A stretch of 64,000 nucleotides of DNA from Neurospora crassa OR74A (Eukaryota; Ascomycota; Sordariomycetes; Sordariales; Sordariaceae). Under the pieces are notes generated by a model, which was not told where the DNA came from, did not search any database, and worked only from the letters and a program-made list of their open reading frames with translations. Location: assembly GCF_000182925.2 (NCBI RefSeq), contig NC_026501.1, forward strand, positions 7,481,917 through 7,545,916, in the 5' to 3' direction. Each line of letters starts with the position of its first letter. Within the stretch, counting starts at the first letter, position 1. Below, piece after piece: positions 33,401-43,959 of this stretch. Made by a program: the position numbers and the translations under genes.

Positions 33401-34738
33401 CTTGCGAGCGCTATTACTGATGCGCTTACCACCGCTGCTGATGGATCCGGTCCTGGTGTGATCAATGGCAAGGACTTTGCTGGCATCCTCAACTCCGTTT
33501 TCGACTCGATCAACGGCATTGGAAGCATATTCCCCAAGAAGAGTACTAGCAGTAGTGCCCAGCCAAGCATGACTGTTGCACCTACTCAAAGCCTTCGAGC
33601 GAGGGACGTTGCCCACATTGGCCCCCACCCAACCGGAGTGCTTCCTCCTGGAAACGGCCCTGCGGAGGTGTGTGATATTGCGACCCTTGCCCTTCCGGCT
33701 AACATCTTCGCGCCTACTCCGCCCCCGGATGCCGGCCGCTGCATCCCCATCATCGGCTACTGGTATGTTGGCGAGACCACTTTGCTCCCTTGCTCCGAAG
33801 GCTATGGTGCCGGCGGCCCTCAGGAGACTGGTTCCCCTCAAGCACCCGGCTTCTCTGGCGGCCCCGGTGGTCACCCTCCCCCTCCTCCCCCCGCGGGTCC
33901 GCCGCCCGCCGTTGTGATTCCTGTTGCAGGCTCCATTGTTCTTACCCAGGAGCAATTGGACCATCTTCTCGAATCTACCAATATTGAGCTCGAGTGGACC
34001 AGCGAAGGTGAGCGTGTGCTCAACATTCCTGGAATTCTTGACATGAGTGACAGCCACAGCGACACCTTCAGGCTCCTGCTTGACCAAAGTTCCGACTCAC
34101 TTTCCCACAGCACCAATCAGTTTGAGATTCCCATCTCGGGAGAGGTAGGCCTTACGCAGTCACAGCTTGACAGCCTCCTCCAGGACTCGACCCTCGATAT
34201 CTTCTGGAACAGCCAAGGAGCTAAAGAATTGAACATTCCAGGCGTGATCAACTACAGCTCTTCGAGGAATGACACTTTTAGCCTCCGCATCAGCTCAAGC
34301 AATCACCATACCACGTCCACTGCCAGTATCCCTGGTCCCACGGAGAGTTCCACTCCTCCAGCTGCTGGCGGGGAAACCCCGGATGGCTCTGGTGCTGACG
34401 AGGATGGCGGCTACGATGACGTTGAAGCGGAACTTGCCGCTCTCGATGCTCTGATCGCTTCGTTCGGTGACATCGATTTTGACGTTGGCGACCTTGACAT
34501 CCCCGATATTGACGTGGAGGGTCTCGATTTCCCCACGGTTCCGTCCATTGACACGGATGATCTCGACGTCGATGTTGATGATGTGGATGTTTCGAGGGTT
34601 GAAGCTCCTGAGTCACCCGAAGTACCTGATGTCGATGCCATACCAGCACCGACCATTGATGTTGATGGTGAAGTTCAAGTGGGTCTGGATGATGAATCTG
34701 GGGTTCCTGTCGTCGACCCAGTTGATGAGGCTACTTGA
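30474..34738 (+). CDS. large secreted WSC/PAN-domain cell-surface protein
   Basis: Five exons, 30474-31141, 31211-31324, 31384-31827, 31887-32089 and 32151-34738, give 1338 residues. The ATG at 30474 is used because it opens directly on a signal peptide (MGWQSSPGRLVVAAAGLFG, cleavage near NGQA). WSC-like Cys modules follow: about residues 36-155 (IYLGCYGN to CGGGLNAQVY), 175-290 (YKHLGCYSSRG, RCQCG), and 360-470 (YLNGCYGN, RDCYCSN, CGGATTPVVY). A PAN/apple-like module (DCGIEYPDGDLG, CVGFIYQHG) comes next. WSC domains bind wall glycans and PAN modules bind proteins or carbohydrate. Then comes a 12-residue Gly/Ser/Asp repeat tract, a region with two 55-residue related modules (33917-34081 and 34127-34291, about 25 identities), and an Asp-rich tail. 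I see no C-terminal membrane helix or GPI signal, so it is probably a secreted wall-associated adhesin-like protein. Confidence 0.88.
32555..32842 (+). repeat. in-frame 36-bp minisatellite, 8 units
   Basis: Eight tandem 36-bp units encode GSGSGTGTDPDS with variants GSGTGTGTDPDS (units 5 and 7) and GSGSGSGTDPDS (unit 8); a partial unit precedes. The order of variants suggests unit shuffling by slippage or unequal exchange. The tract is a flexible, acidic Ser-rich linker, probably O-glycosylated. Confidence 0.92.
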
Positions 34739-35646
34739 CTTCTCAACGGAGCTTAATACTGTCTTCGCATGTCTTTGGGGATGGATATGGAATTGGTGTC
34801 GATGCTACGGAAAGGCTGGAGATGGAATGGAGATGGTGGACTTTGGACAGTTTACGAGTTTGTTATTCTTCGACCATGGAGCTATTTTTTGTGTCATTGC
34901 TACGAGTTAAGTCGATGATTGCTCGAGCATGTAGTAATTAATATGGATGAAATCAAATTGACTTTTTTTGGAGGATAAAATTGTTCCCGCCGTGCTTTGC
35001 CATTCTGTGTATGGCCTCTTCCATCATGCTTCCCTCCTCCCGCCGGCGTCTTCCATCCCAACTCTTGACTCATTCACCTGCGAGATAGGCATGGGCCTGT
35101 CTTGTTGAAGGCTGCCGCTGTTGTTCTGATGCGAGACTTAGCGTTTGTCACTTTGATATGACCTCGTACTCAGCTTCTTCCAAGACCATGCCTGCCAGTC
35201 GCGCCTTTCTCTTCCAGAAAAATAGTTGCATCGAATTGCTTCCTCCCCAACCCCACCTTCTTTCTTCCTCCTCCTCCTCCTCCTCCTCCACCACGTACTT
35301 CAGGTCTACCTCATCCGCGCCTGGCGTCAACCGTTGACCATACTCAAGAGCATCTCTGCCGACAAACTTCTCGATACTACTAGTAATCTACATACAGATA
35401 CTATCCTGCTTCATTCCCTTTCCCGCCCAATCTGACGCCCTCTTACTCTGCCCGGCTACATATCTCGAACTCGTACCGCGCCCCTCACCTGACTATTACG
35501 TCAATCCCATTCCGCTTTCCTGCCATGTATGAAAGTTGAGTCCCACTTCGTTCAATATGAAAACATACTGACCATTCGCGTAGTAGGCTCGCATTCAAGC
35601 TACGAAGCAGCTTCAAGGACAAGTAACAGCGTACAAAGGCTCTCTC
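34739..35646. other. intergenic, 3' UTR of the WSC gene and promoter of the next
   Basis: No gene seen. It holds a short TCC-type microsatellite (about 35264-35290), which makes an apparent poly-Glu frame on the minus strand. Confidence 0.5.
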
Positions 35647-37143
35647 ATGATGTCGCGAACAGCTCCTAACTCCGAATCGCTTCTGCGGCACGACCTCGAG
35701 GGCTTCTCGCGAGACCTACTTGGCCTTCATACCCGCTTTCAAGAAATGTTCCCGGTCCTCGCCAACTCCAGCGCGTCTGCCTCTACCTCAGCTGCAGCTC
35801 AGAGCCAAGCCCCCATTATAGGACATCTTCGCGACCAAGCGACCAGAAGCCATGTAGCTCTTCCCGCATCTCCAGCGCTCACTTCGTCTCAATTCTCGCC
35901 TGACGTGACTGCCAGCTTAGAGCATAGAGTCAGCCAGGAGGTCATGAACATCAAGCTTAAGGTCGATGACTTGCAACAAAAGCTTGATCCACATAGGGGT
36001 GATATCTATCGCAATTGGATCCAACCGTTGCAGGCACAAAACCAGCGAATGGAGGAAGAGATGGCGAGAATCAGGGAAGAGAACATGAAGAGACAGCAAG
36101 CTGAGGAGAGAATGAGGGGGGAGCTGTTCGTGGCGATTCACAAGATGCAAGCTGAAATCGAGGAGCTGAAGAAGGCGCGTGATCAGGGAAGTGTTGAGGA
36201 GATGGAGGTGCAGCAGGAATATGAGCTCTTCCCGAGGCATCTGAGGGCAATGGATTCTCCAAACCATCGAGATCTCGCTGCCCCAAGGGAGCTGCCTTTT
36301 ACGGATGAAAACGTGCAGAGTTACACGTCGTCTGCACTGGTTCCGTTCAGCTCTCAGGTCGACAAGCACACAGATGCTCCCAGCACCAAGGAGCTCGGCT
36401 TGGACTTGACCACTCGACCAGCTAACAGAGGACAACAAGGTGCAGCCAGTCTTCATAATACACACCGGTATACAAGCAGCACCGACTCTGAGCTTCCAAT
36501 TCCCGCTACAAAACGTCGTTCACACTCGGGCCGTCATCCTGGTACCCGTCTGGCATCAGAAAGTGACAATGACAATGACCTGGAATCGACAACCTCGGCG
36601 AACAGAGGCTCTACCTCGCAGTTTTATCTCCGTCCAGGAAGATACTCCCAAGGCACGGCAGCAACAACAACAACAACAACAACAACAACAGCAACAACAT
36701 CTCGTAGCCGCAGCCCTCGCCGCACCCTCGACGCGGAATTTCGCGTCCGTGATCCTTCCCGGTTCACGTCCAAATCAGAGTCACATTCGGCCCGTCGCCG
36801 CTCTACCCCTTCCCTCTCGGCTAAAGACATTCTTCTCGATCATGAACTCGACGTCTCCTTCCTGTCCATTCCTTCCCGCTCGCAACCGTCCCGCCGGACC
36901 AAGACAGCCAACGAGCTGATTGATAGGCACCTCTCATTCATCCCCAATGGCTGGCGCACTATCATAGCCAACACGGCGAAACAATTGAGCGCAGAGGATT
37001 GGGACCGCGCGGACGCGAGAGTGTTGAAAAAGCTAGAGGAGCACTGCCCGGCTTTCAGCAACTTGGAGGAAATTCTTCCGGATGTCAAGATGGCTGTGCC
37101 GGCTTTGAGGGAGTTGATGAGGGAATTGGGGAGACATCCTTGA
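35647..37143 (+). CDS. coiled-coil protein of unknown function
   Basis: A single exon of 498 residues; two ATG codons in tandem open it, and either may be the start. Residues about 95-185 form a strong coiled coil (VSQEVMNIKLKVDDLQQKL, then a long Glu/Arg/Lys-rich run). The middle is a disordered Ser/Arg/Thr-rich region with a Thr tract from an ACA microsatellite (about 36660-36690) and SRSRSPRR-type basic patches. The last 90 residues look ordered (LSFIPNGWRTIIANTAKQLS, WDRADARVLKKLEEHCPAF) and are Trp- and Leu-containing. I do not recognise the family. Nuclear or scaffold roles would fit the composition but are not shown. Confidence 0.78.
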   Translation: MMSRTAPNSESLLRHDLEGFSRDLLGLHTRFQEMFPVLANSSASASTSAAAQSQAPIIGHLRDQATRSHVALPASPALTSSQFSPDVTASLEHRVSQEVMNIKLKVDDLQQKLDPHRGDIYRNWIQPLQAQNQRMEEEMARIREENMKRQQAEERMRGELFVAIHKMQAEIEELKKARDQGSVEEMEVQQEYELFPRHLRAMDSPNHRDLAAPRELPFTDENVQSYTSSALVPFSSQVDKHTDAPSTKELGLDLTTRPANRGQQGAASLHNTHRYTSSTDSELPIPATKRRSHSGRHPGTRLASESDNDNDLESTTSANRGSTSQFYLRPGRYSQGTAATTTTTTTTTATTSRSRSPRRTLDAEFRVRDPSRFTSKSESHSARRRSTPSLSAKDILLDHELDVSFLSIPSRSQPSRRTKTANELIDRHLSFIPNGWRTIIANTAKQLSAEDWDRADARVLKKLEEHCPAFSNLEEILPDVKMAVPALRELMRELGRHP

Positions 37144-38084
37144 GTGTTCTCAGGATGAGGATGTTCGTCTGCAGGGGAAGATGATTATTTACTTAAACAC
37201 TGGCTTAAAAGACGTAATTAACGACAAGTAACATGGTAATTGTAAGTATAACAAGAAGATCACATGTATGGGAATTGAGGGACTAGATGTTGTAGGGAAG
37301 ATCATATGGTTCATGTTGGACGATGGCGTTGATGTCGTCCCCGTTGACGAGGAACACCCCTTTTTCGGGACCCTAACCCTATCAAATGGAGGCGGATATG
37401 GGCAGAGCGCAGACTGTAAAGTTGAAAGTTGAAAGCTGTTCAACCTGAGATATAGCGAACCAGCTAGGTATTGCTTCAATGGATAGAGGATTATTGTACT
37501 TTAAGTTCTTTGCAAGAAAGGTTCGCCCACTATGGTATCTCAAGCTTGATGTTATACGACAACCTCAGGGATCAACGGTGGTGCCGGTTGCGTACGTAGT
37601 GTCGGGCAGACTAGAGGTACCACCGAGTCCACAGCGGATAACTTGGCGGGAAGGCGGGGTTCTGGGACTGGTTCTCTCTACTAAGTGATGCCGTGTTGCC
37701 CCCAATAACACTGCACTGCCCCGTCCTCTTTCTCGCCGCAGCGTCAGCTGTGTTAAGTTGGCCTACGGTCTCCAGCTGCGCCACTCCCTCCCGCCACGGC
37801 ATCTTGAGGTTCCCGCCTTCCACTTCCATCCTCATTCACCTTTTGTCATCGATCCATCGTCTTATCCGACTTGGTTTATTACAACAAACGGACTCCATCA
37901 TACAATTTCCGAACCTGCCTGCCCATCGGATTCGCTTGCAGCAAAGTCTACTATTGAATCCTACTACCTACGGGAAACAAAGTCTTTGATTATTTGACCT
38001 TCCGGAGAGCAGCATCACTCACATCAGAAGAGAAACCCAACGCCCGCGCTCGTCTATCGCCAGACACCTCGAACCACAGTAGTC
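37144..38084. other. intergenic, promoter of the SH3 gene
   Basis: Telobox-like CCCTAACCCT is at 37371-37380. The frames at 37693-37997 overlap the probable leader of the next gene. No gene seen. Confidence 0.5.
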
Positions 38085-39191
38085 ATGGTGTCAGTAGACC
38101 GTCAGCGCATCATCGAGACCAACCGGTCTTTGCGTCTCATTAAAAATGTAAGGAAATATTGCTAAATGGGCGGGCAGACTGTCCTTCCCCGACCCATCTC
38201 TCCCTTACCTTCAGTTTGGTAGTAATCCAGCCCATCCACTAACACCCCGCCCTGCCCAAAACAGGAACTAGAATCCCTCCTCGAGAAGGGCATCATAACA
38301 GACGACGCCTTTGACAGCATCACCTCCCTCCTCCCCGCTGAAGCCAGTCTTTCCAGCACATCCTCCACCCCCGTCCCAGCCCCGCGTGCTGCTCCCGCAC
38401 ACGCCGCCGCTGCTGCTGCTCCAGCCGCCCAACCTCATGCTACCACCACCGGCGGCGCCGTCAGCTCCATCGCCGCGCGCTTCCAACAGAACCCTGCTCC
38501 AGCCGTCACCTCCGCCGCCAATGCCTTCTCCAACCTTTCCCTAAACAACAACAACCCCTCCCCAGCCCCAACTCCGGCCGCGGCACCCCCTTCATACTCC
38601 CAATCAACCAACAGCACCACCGTACCCCCCTTGCCAGGTCGCTCCCAACCACCAACACCCGCTGTAGCACCCCCCACAAAGCCGGTCATAGCCCACTGCA
38701 AAGCCCTGTACAAATACGACGCCTCGGACGCGCGCGACTGCTCCTTTGACAAAGGCGACAAGATCCAAGTCTACGAGTACATGAATGCCGACTGGTGGAT
38801 GGGGCGGTGCGTCCGGACAGGGCAGGAGGGCATCTTTCCCAAGAGTTATGTGGAGGTGGAGGCGGCGCCTGTGCAGAGTACGAATGCGTGGGAGGGTCCA
38901 CACAACGAGAAGTCTGGAGGATATCCGGGAGCTGAGGGTTACGGGGCGGGTGGTCCTGGGTATGGACAGCCGGCGGGTATGTACGGCGGGGGAGGATATG
39001 TGGCGCCCCCTCCGGGACCACCGCCGGCTGGACAGGGACAGGTCTATGATCCTAACGCTCCACCGCAGGGGGAGAAGGAAGAGAACAAGTTTGAAAAGCA
39101 TGGGAAGAGTATCGGAAAGAAGTTTGGTAATGCAGCGGTCTTTGGAGCGGGTGCTACGATGGGCGCCAACCTGGTTAATTCCATCTTTTAG
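38085..39191 (+). CDS. SH3-domain protein of the Lsb1/Pin3 family
   Basis: Two exons, 38085-38147 and 38265-39191 (phase 0), give 329 residues. The N-terminus (DRQRIIETNRSLRLIKN joined to ELESLLEKG) forms the short helical region seen in yeast Lsb1 and Lsb2/Pin3. A Pro/Ala-rich linker precedes one SH3 domain at about residues 164-221 (ALYKYDASD, WWMGR, GIFPKSYVEV). A Gly/Pro/Tyr-rich low-complexity region follows, and the ending KFGNAAVFGAGATMGANLVN is typical of the filamentous-fungal orthologs. In yeast these proteins bind the WASP homolog Las17 and influence actin patches, endocytosis and prion behaviour. The prion-like QN segment of yeast Pin3 is not prominent here, being replaced by Gly/Tyr/Pro-rich sequence. 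Confidence 0.92.
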
Positions 39192-39456
39192 GGGGTGGGT
39201 AGGGCTGAGGTTGGAGGTGTGGTAAGACCAGGACTGCTAGTGAAGGGTACGAAGAGTTATCACGGCATTCCATTTACCTTTTCTTTATTTCTACTCATGT
39301 TCATCAGTGTGAGGCGGCGAGCGAGAGGGATTCGGTACTTTGCAGCTACTGGAGATATAACAAAACAAAACTGTTCAAGTCATATATTTCAAAACGACAC
39401 CGCATGTCATACGCACTCGAAGAATGCTTCCACACCTCACACCATCCCATTCTTAT

Positions 39457-41067
39457 TTACAGATCGCCAGAGTACGACTGACCGACATCCTCCCTATCCA
39501 TATACGGCTCCAACCTAGCCACCAACTCCTCGACGCTCATCTCCCCAACCTCCTCTTCCTCCTTTTGTTCATCATCACCATTACCCTTACGCGGCGGAAT
39601 CAACACGCTCGAAACAACATGAATGACGCCATCCGCCGCCGGTCCATCCAACACACTGGGGCGGTTAAATCCATTAACCACCATGGTCGCATGCCCCTTC
39701 CAAGCCTTGATGTCCACGCCCAGTCTCGCGTCCTCGCTCAACAGCGTAGCCAAGTCGTAGTGGGTCGGCGGCGGGTAATAGTTGTAGTCCGCATCCTGCT
39801 GCTCATCATCACCATCATCATTATAGGAATCATGACCAGAACCTGAGCCAGCCTTGTAATAAGCATCCGTATACACCGTGTGCTCAGGAACAAAGTGATA
39901 CTTGAGTATAGCCTTCAAGTACTTCTTTCCAGGCTCCGTGTTGAACAAGAAGGCATTCAGATGGGGGCCGAGACGGGCAAAGGCGCGGTTGCTGGGGGCG
40001 AACAGGGTGAGACCTTTTCCTTCCTTTTTACCTCCTCCTCTGTGATGCTTCTTTCTATCATTATTATCGTCGTCGTCGTTCTCATCATCATCATGTCCAT
40101 GTCCCAACTCCTCAGCAAGCCCCGTCTTCTCCAGCGCAAGGGAGAAAGTGCTAAACAAGCTCGGCAACAGCGATACCCCCTTGAGCGCGGGCGGAGGGGG
40201 GAACAAGATGCCGTCCACGGCGTGGATTATGCCGTTGGAGGCGTAAATGTTGGGCATGATGACGCGGTTGACAAAGTTGACGCGGATGCCGCCGTGGCCA
40301 AAGAAGGGGGGGCTGATGGAGAGGCGAAGACGTTGAGGGCGGTGGTCGAGCAGGGGAGAGTGAAGTTCGGTGGGGAGGGTGTGGAGGGAAGACAAGAGGA
40401 GGGGGGGAAAGGTTAGGGTGTCGAAGAGGTCTTGTTGTTCTTGTTCTTGTTCTTCTTCTTGGGAGTGATCGTGGTCATCATGGTGACCACGACGATGATG
40501 GTGAAAGATGGGTCGCGGGTAAGGGAGGATGTGGTGTTGGAGAAGGTGGCGGACTACTTCCTCCGGGGGAGGATGGTCAGGGTGGTGAGGGAACCTTTCA
40601 AAGGCCTTGTCGGTGGGCACAAAGATGGTGTAGTGGTGTTTGTTGTTGCCGTCGGTATTGTTGAGCAGCTTCTTGATGTCGTCGTGCTCGTCGATGATCT
40701 TGACGAAGCGCTCGCTGTACTTGGACTCTTTGATCAGTTCGTAGATGGACTTGCTGGACTCGCCCGGGGGGTGGTGACCGTGATGGTCATGGTCATGATC
40801 ATGGTCATGGTCTCGGTCACGGTCGTGATCGTGATGCTTGTGATCCTTCTGGAGAGCAGCTTCAAGCTCCTCGATGACGTGTTTCTCGATTAGAGAGGAG
40901 TAGAGGGAGGAAGCGGAGTCGTCCCAAGTGTCTTGGACTTTGGAGAGAACGTTATCTCCAAAATTGTCCTCGACAATGGGCAGGAGTTGTTTTTCCTTGA
41001 CTCCCAGGAAAGGCACGTATAGTGCAGCGGCTCCAGCCGCAAAGAGGGGGAGGAGTTGCTGCTTCAT
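39457..41067 (-). CDS. secreted fasciclin (FAS1) protein with two FAS1 domains
   Basis: A single exon of 536 residues, starting at the ATG at 41067 (codons further up begin with TTG). The signal peptide is MKQQLLPLFAAGAAALYVPF. FAS1 domain 1 spans about residues 105-290 (YTIFVPTDKAFERFP, then IRVNFVNRVIMPNIYASNGI, HAVDGILFPP). Domain 2 spans about 350-505 (LTLFAPSNRAFARLG, ATMVVNGFNRPSVLDGPAAD, GVIHVVSSVLIPP). Fasciclin domains mediate cell adhesion and extracellular interactions. Unusual here are His/Asp-rich tracts before domain 1 (DHDRDRDHDHDHDHDHHGHH) and inside it (HHHRRGHHDDHDH), plus Asp/Asn tracts before domain 2, all suggestive of metal binding. The C-terminus is acidic and lacks a clear GPI signal. 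Confidence 0.9.
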   Translation of the reverse strand: MKQQLLPLFAAGAAALYVPFLGVKEKQLLPIVEDNFGDNVLSKVQDTWDDSASSLYSSLIEKHVIEELEAALQKDHKHHDHDRDRDHDHDHDHDHHGHHPPGESSKSIYELIKESKYSERFVKIIDEHDDIKKLLNNTDGNNKHHYTIFVPTDKAFERFPHHPDHPPPEEVVRHLLQHHILPYPRPIFHHHRRGHHDDHDHSQEEEQEQEQQDLFDTLTFPPLLLSSLHTLPTELHSPLLDHRPQRLRLSISPPFFGHGGIRVNFVNRVIMPNIYASNGIIHAVDGILFPPPPALKGVSLLPSLFSTFSLALEKTGLAEELGHGHDDDENDDDDNNDRKKHHRGGGKKEGKGLTLFAPSNRAFARLGPHLNAFLFNTEPGKKYLKAILKYHFVPEHTVYTDAYYKAGSGSGHDSYNDDGDDEQQDADYNYYPPPTHYDLATLLSEDARLGVDIKAWKGHATMVVNGFNRPSVLDGPAADGVIHVVSSVLIPPRKGNGDDEQKEEEEVGEMSVEELVARLEPYMDREDVGQSYSGDL

Positions 41068-41157
41068 GATCGCCAAGTCCCTAAACTTTGTTTGGAGAAG
41101 CAGACGGGGATAAAGATTGGATCTCTCAGTGAAAAAGAAAACACGAAGAAAAAGAGA

Positions 41158-41166
41158 ATTTATATG
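41158..41166 (-). promoter_or_regulatory. TATA box of the fasciclin gene
   Basis: On the minus strand ACATATAAATTC lies about 90 bases before the ATG at 41067, an ordinary TATA-to-ATG distance. Confidence 0.45.
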
Positions 41167-43959
41167 TGTAGCTCTTCACACATAGAAATACCTCCTATTG
41201 TGACTTACATGCACATTGAGTGTTTGTAAGCATGTTGGATGATGACGACGACGACTCAACAATGCAATGCCTCTTCTCCAACTGCTCCGAGTGTTTCGGA
41301 CTGTGCGTTTGAACTGTCTACGCGCGGCGGCCATCATCCCAAATGTCTGCAATGAGTGCTTCAACCGAGGTCTGATGACAAGACGGCAGAAAGAGGGGTT
41401 AGCGAATGCCTCATTGGCTCAGTCAAGATCTCGGGTTAGTCGGTGCTTTGTGCAACCATCGATGCTGGCGTCATGTTGTTCGCTCTCTCCTAAGCACGGC
41501 CTTCATCCCATCGAGATAGTGTTCGTTATGGTCATGAACCGTCCTTGCCTTTGACGGGATGGTACCAAAGTAAAGATGAAGTCTCGCCGACCGTAGCCGC
41601 TCGCCAACCAGACTGAAAACAGAGCCTCCTACCTCCGGAACTATGGTCCCGGACAGTGCCGTCATGCATTATGCTTCCCCCATCGCGGGACGTCTGGGGA
41701 AGGTGGGATGTTCCCCGCAAGAAGATGACGGCGCCGCGGTATCGCCACTGACACTAGCGGAGGCCCCCCCACGAGGCTATCTACCCAATCGATAACTCTA
41801 ATCGAAAGGGCTGTAGCCTCCTCCACTGTTTCAGCAGCACGGATTCCTCCATATTCCCCAATGAGAACGCTAAAAAGTATTGGTAGGAGAACGGCTAATG
41901 AATTGGAGAAAAGGCAGAAGCTGTCATCTCGGACCGAAAGCGAACTGCCAGGTCGCGGGCCTCTCTCTCTCCGAGAAGCCATCATCGGGCAACGCCCACA
42001 GGTATGCCCGGCCACATTTTGCGGCCAGGAGGGCTGAGGCCCAGTCGCTTCCACGTCGGACATTCTAGATAATGAGCAATATGCAACCCAACAATTGCCA
42101 GTGTGTGAATGATGTAGGAACCAAACGGATTGAGATCCGAAATCCACCCTCTCTTGCTGAAATAGGATACATATTGAGGTCGCCCTTCTTGACAACTTGA
42201 CCTTGACAGCCCAGCAATGTTCAGACAGAGACATCTGCTCGGCAAGCTGTGCCACCTGCGTACACTACAGCTAGCTCACGGTGGCATCGTGGACCCGCTC
42301 TCATTGGATCGGTTGAGCTGGCCACAGAAGTGTAGACCGCGAGGGGGATGCCGGCTGTCGATTCGCTACCAAGCGCTTTCCCCTCTCTCTCATCATCTCA
42401 GTCTTTCATCATCTCGGTCTGACAAGCGGGGTTGGGTTTGGAGTCTTAGATGCCTGGGATCCTTTTAGGGCTGATGGGGTTTTCTCTTTATTGTCCGTCA
42501 CTAAGTAGGTAACTTGATGATAGAGACGGACCAACAGATGATTCCCTCAGCGAAGTGATGAAAGACATGTCCAGCCCCTGAACTGAAGTGAACATGATAT
42601 TGGCGTTCACGAGCAACATGGGTACAATGCCCTGGGGTCCACTGGGACAACTGAACACACCGTTTTCGTCAGAAGAAGGAAACATGAGTTTGTGGGGTTC
42701 AGGAGGACATCGCAGGGTTGGCCTGGTTGGGACTTGGGAGCACAGAGAGAGAAGTGGAAGATTGTGAATTGGTGAAATGTGAAGAGACTCCAGCAGACAA
42801 GGGAAAGTGCAAGAAGAAGACAGGGAGCAAGCAAGCACAGCCAGCACAGCCAGCACAGCCATCATGATCTTTTCACTTGGCCGCTCACAGTAGAGCCCGG
42901 TAGTTACCTGCCTATGAGGTAAGGTAACGAGCCAGCTGTCGCCCGCTGTTTTCGGGTCCTCCCACTCTTTCCGCTCCACCCGTTACGACGATACCTAGAT
43001 TTTAACATTCTTCAACCCATTCATGGCGTTGAGCTGTTAGTGAGCTAGCGTGGTCCCCTGTCTCGCCTACCTACCCAGGCCGTTGAGGAGGTGGAGCAAT
43101 GAACCCCCGCCTATACTAGACCCTCCCGCCCATGCCTGCTTCTTCCATTCTCGAAGACTGGATCGCGCCGGGGTCCAGCTTTCTTGTCCCGCCGGGTTTC
43201 CTCGTCGTCCCGATGGGCGGTGGACAAATTGTTTCTTTCCCCAGTGCCCGCCGCCTCGCTCGACAAGTCGTCGACTTCCCACCAGCGAGGAAAGAACTCA
43301 ACCAGACGGAATGAGTCTAGGCTTGACTTCTACCACTTGCTGATGAGGCTGAACGCAAAAAACCAACCGTCGCAATTTCATTGTAGGGCTCCAGCTTACC
43401 GACTGGAGAGTCTCCTTCTTGCTTTTCAAACGCCATTTTCTACTTGTGTCATCTAATAATCCGGCCGGTCGAGCACCGTGACCTACAATACCGCAACATC
43501 ACATCGATCTCTTACTGTCGACCAATAATCACTCTCATCGATTCGACTTACTCAGCCCATCAGATCTTTCACTATTGAAGCTATTCCGTCATCATTTTGT
43601 CTTCGAACAACAAAAAGGAGAATCGCGCGTGGTGGTCCTGTCGGGTTGTCCGTGGAGCTGGAGCTAGCGCCAGACTTTCCCGTCCGCAGGTCTCTCGATT
43701 GGGTCAGGCACAGCCTCGGTGCAGTGCTGTGGTGGATTTGCGACAAACCACCGCCAAACAACATCTCTTGCGATTAACCTTGCAACTTGGATCACATCGA
43801 CGACTTCTACGGTAGCTAGCATTCCGGGCGCCCTCACATTTCGGACTGCGGCGAATCGCATTGGATCCCGATTCTCTGGTTTACGAAATCGACAGTCAGC
43901 CTTCCCAACAGCCCAGATTGTCACTTGAGTACCGTTTTATTCTAGAGGACAACGCCAAT
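41167..43959. other. intergenic, 2.8 kb, no supported gene
   Basis: Frames of up to 197 codons occur (42255-41662 and 42979-42488, minus), but they have irregular composition, no domain and overlap opposite-strand frames. The last 400 bases are likely the promoter and leader of the zinc-finger gene; 33 codons of open frame precede its ATG. Confidence 0.5.

Noticed and set aside
32398-33570. A 390-codon minus-strand frame with Pro/Glu/Ser repeats.
   Set aside because: It is the antisense image of the Gly/Ser/Asp minisatellite and following coding sequence of the WSC gene.
41662-42255. A 197-codon minus-strand frame.
   Set aside because: Mixed Cys/Trp/Ser-rich composition without domains; several competing frames overlap it.
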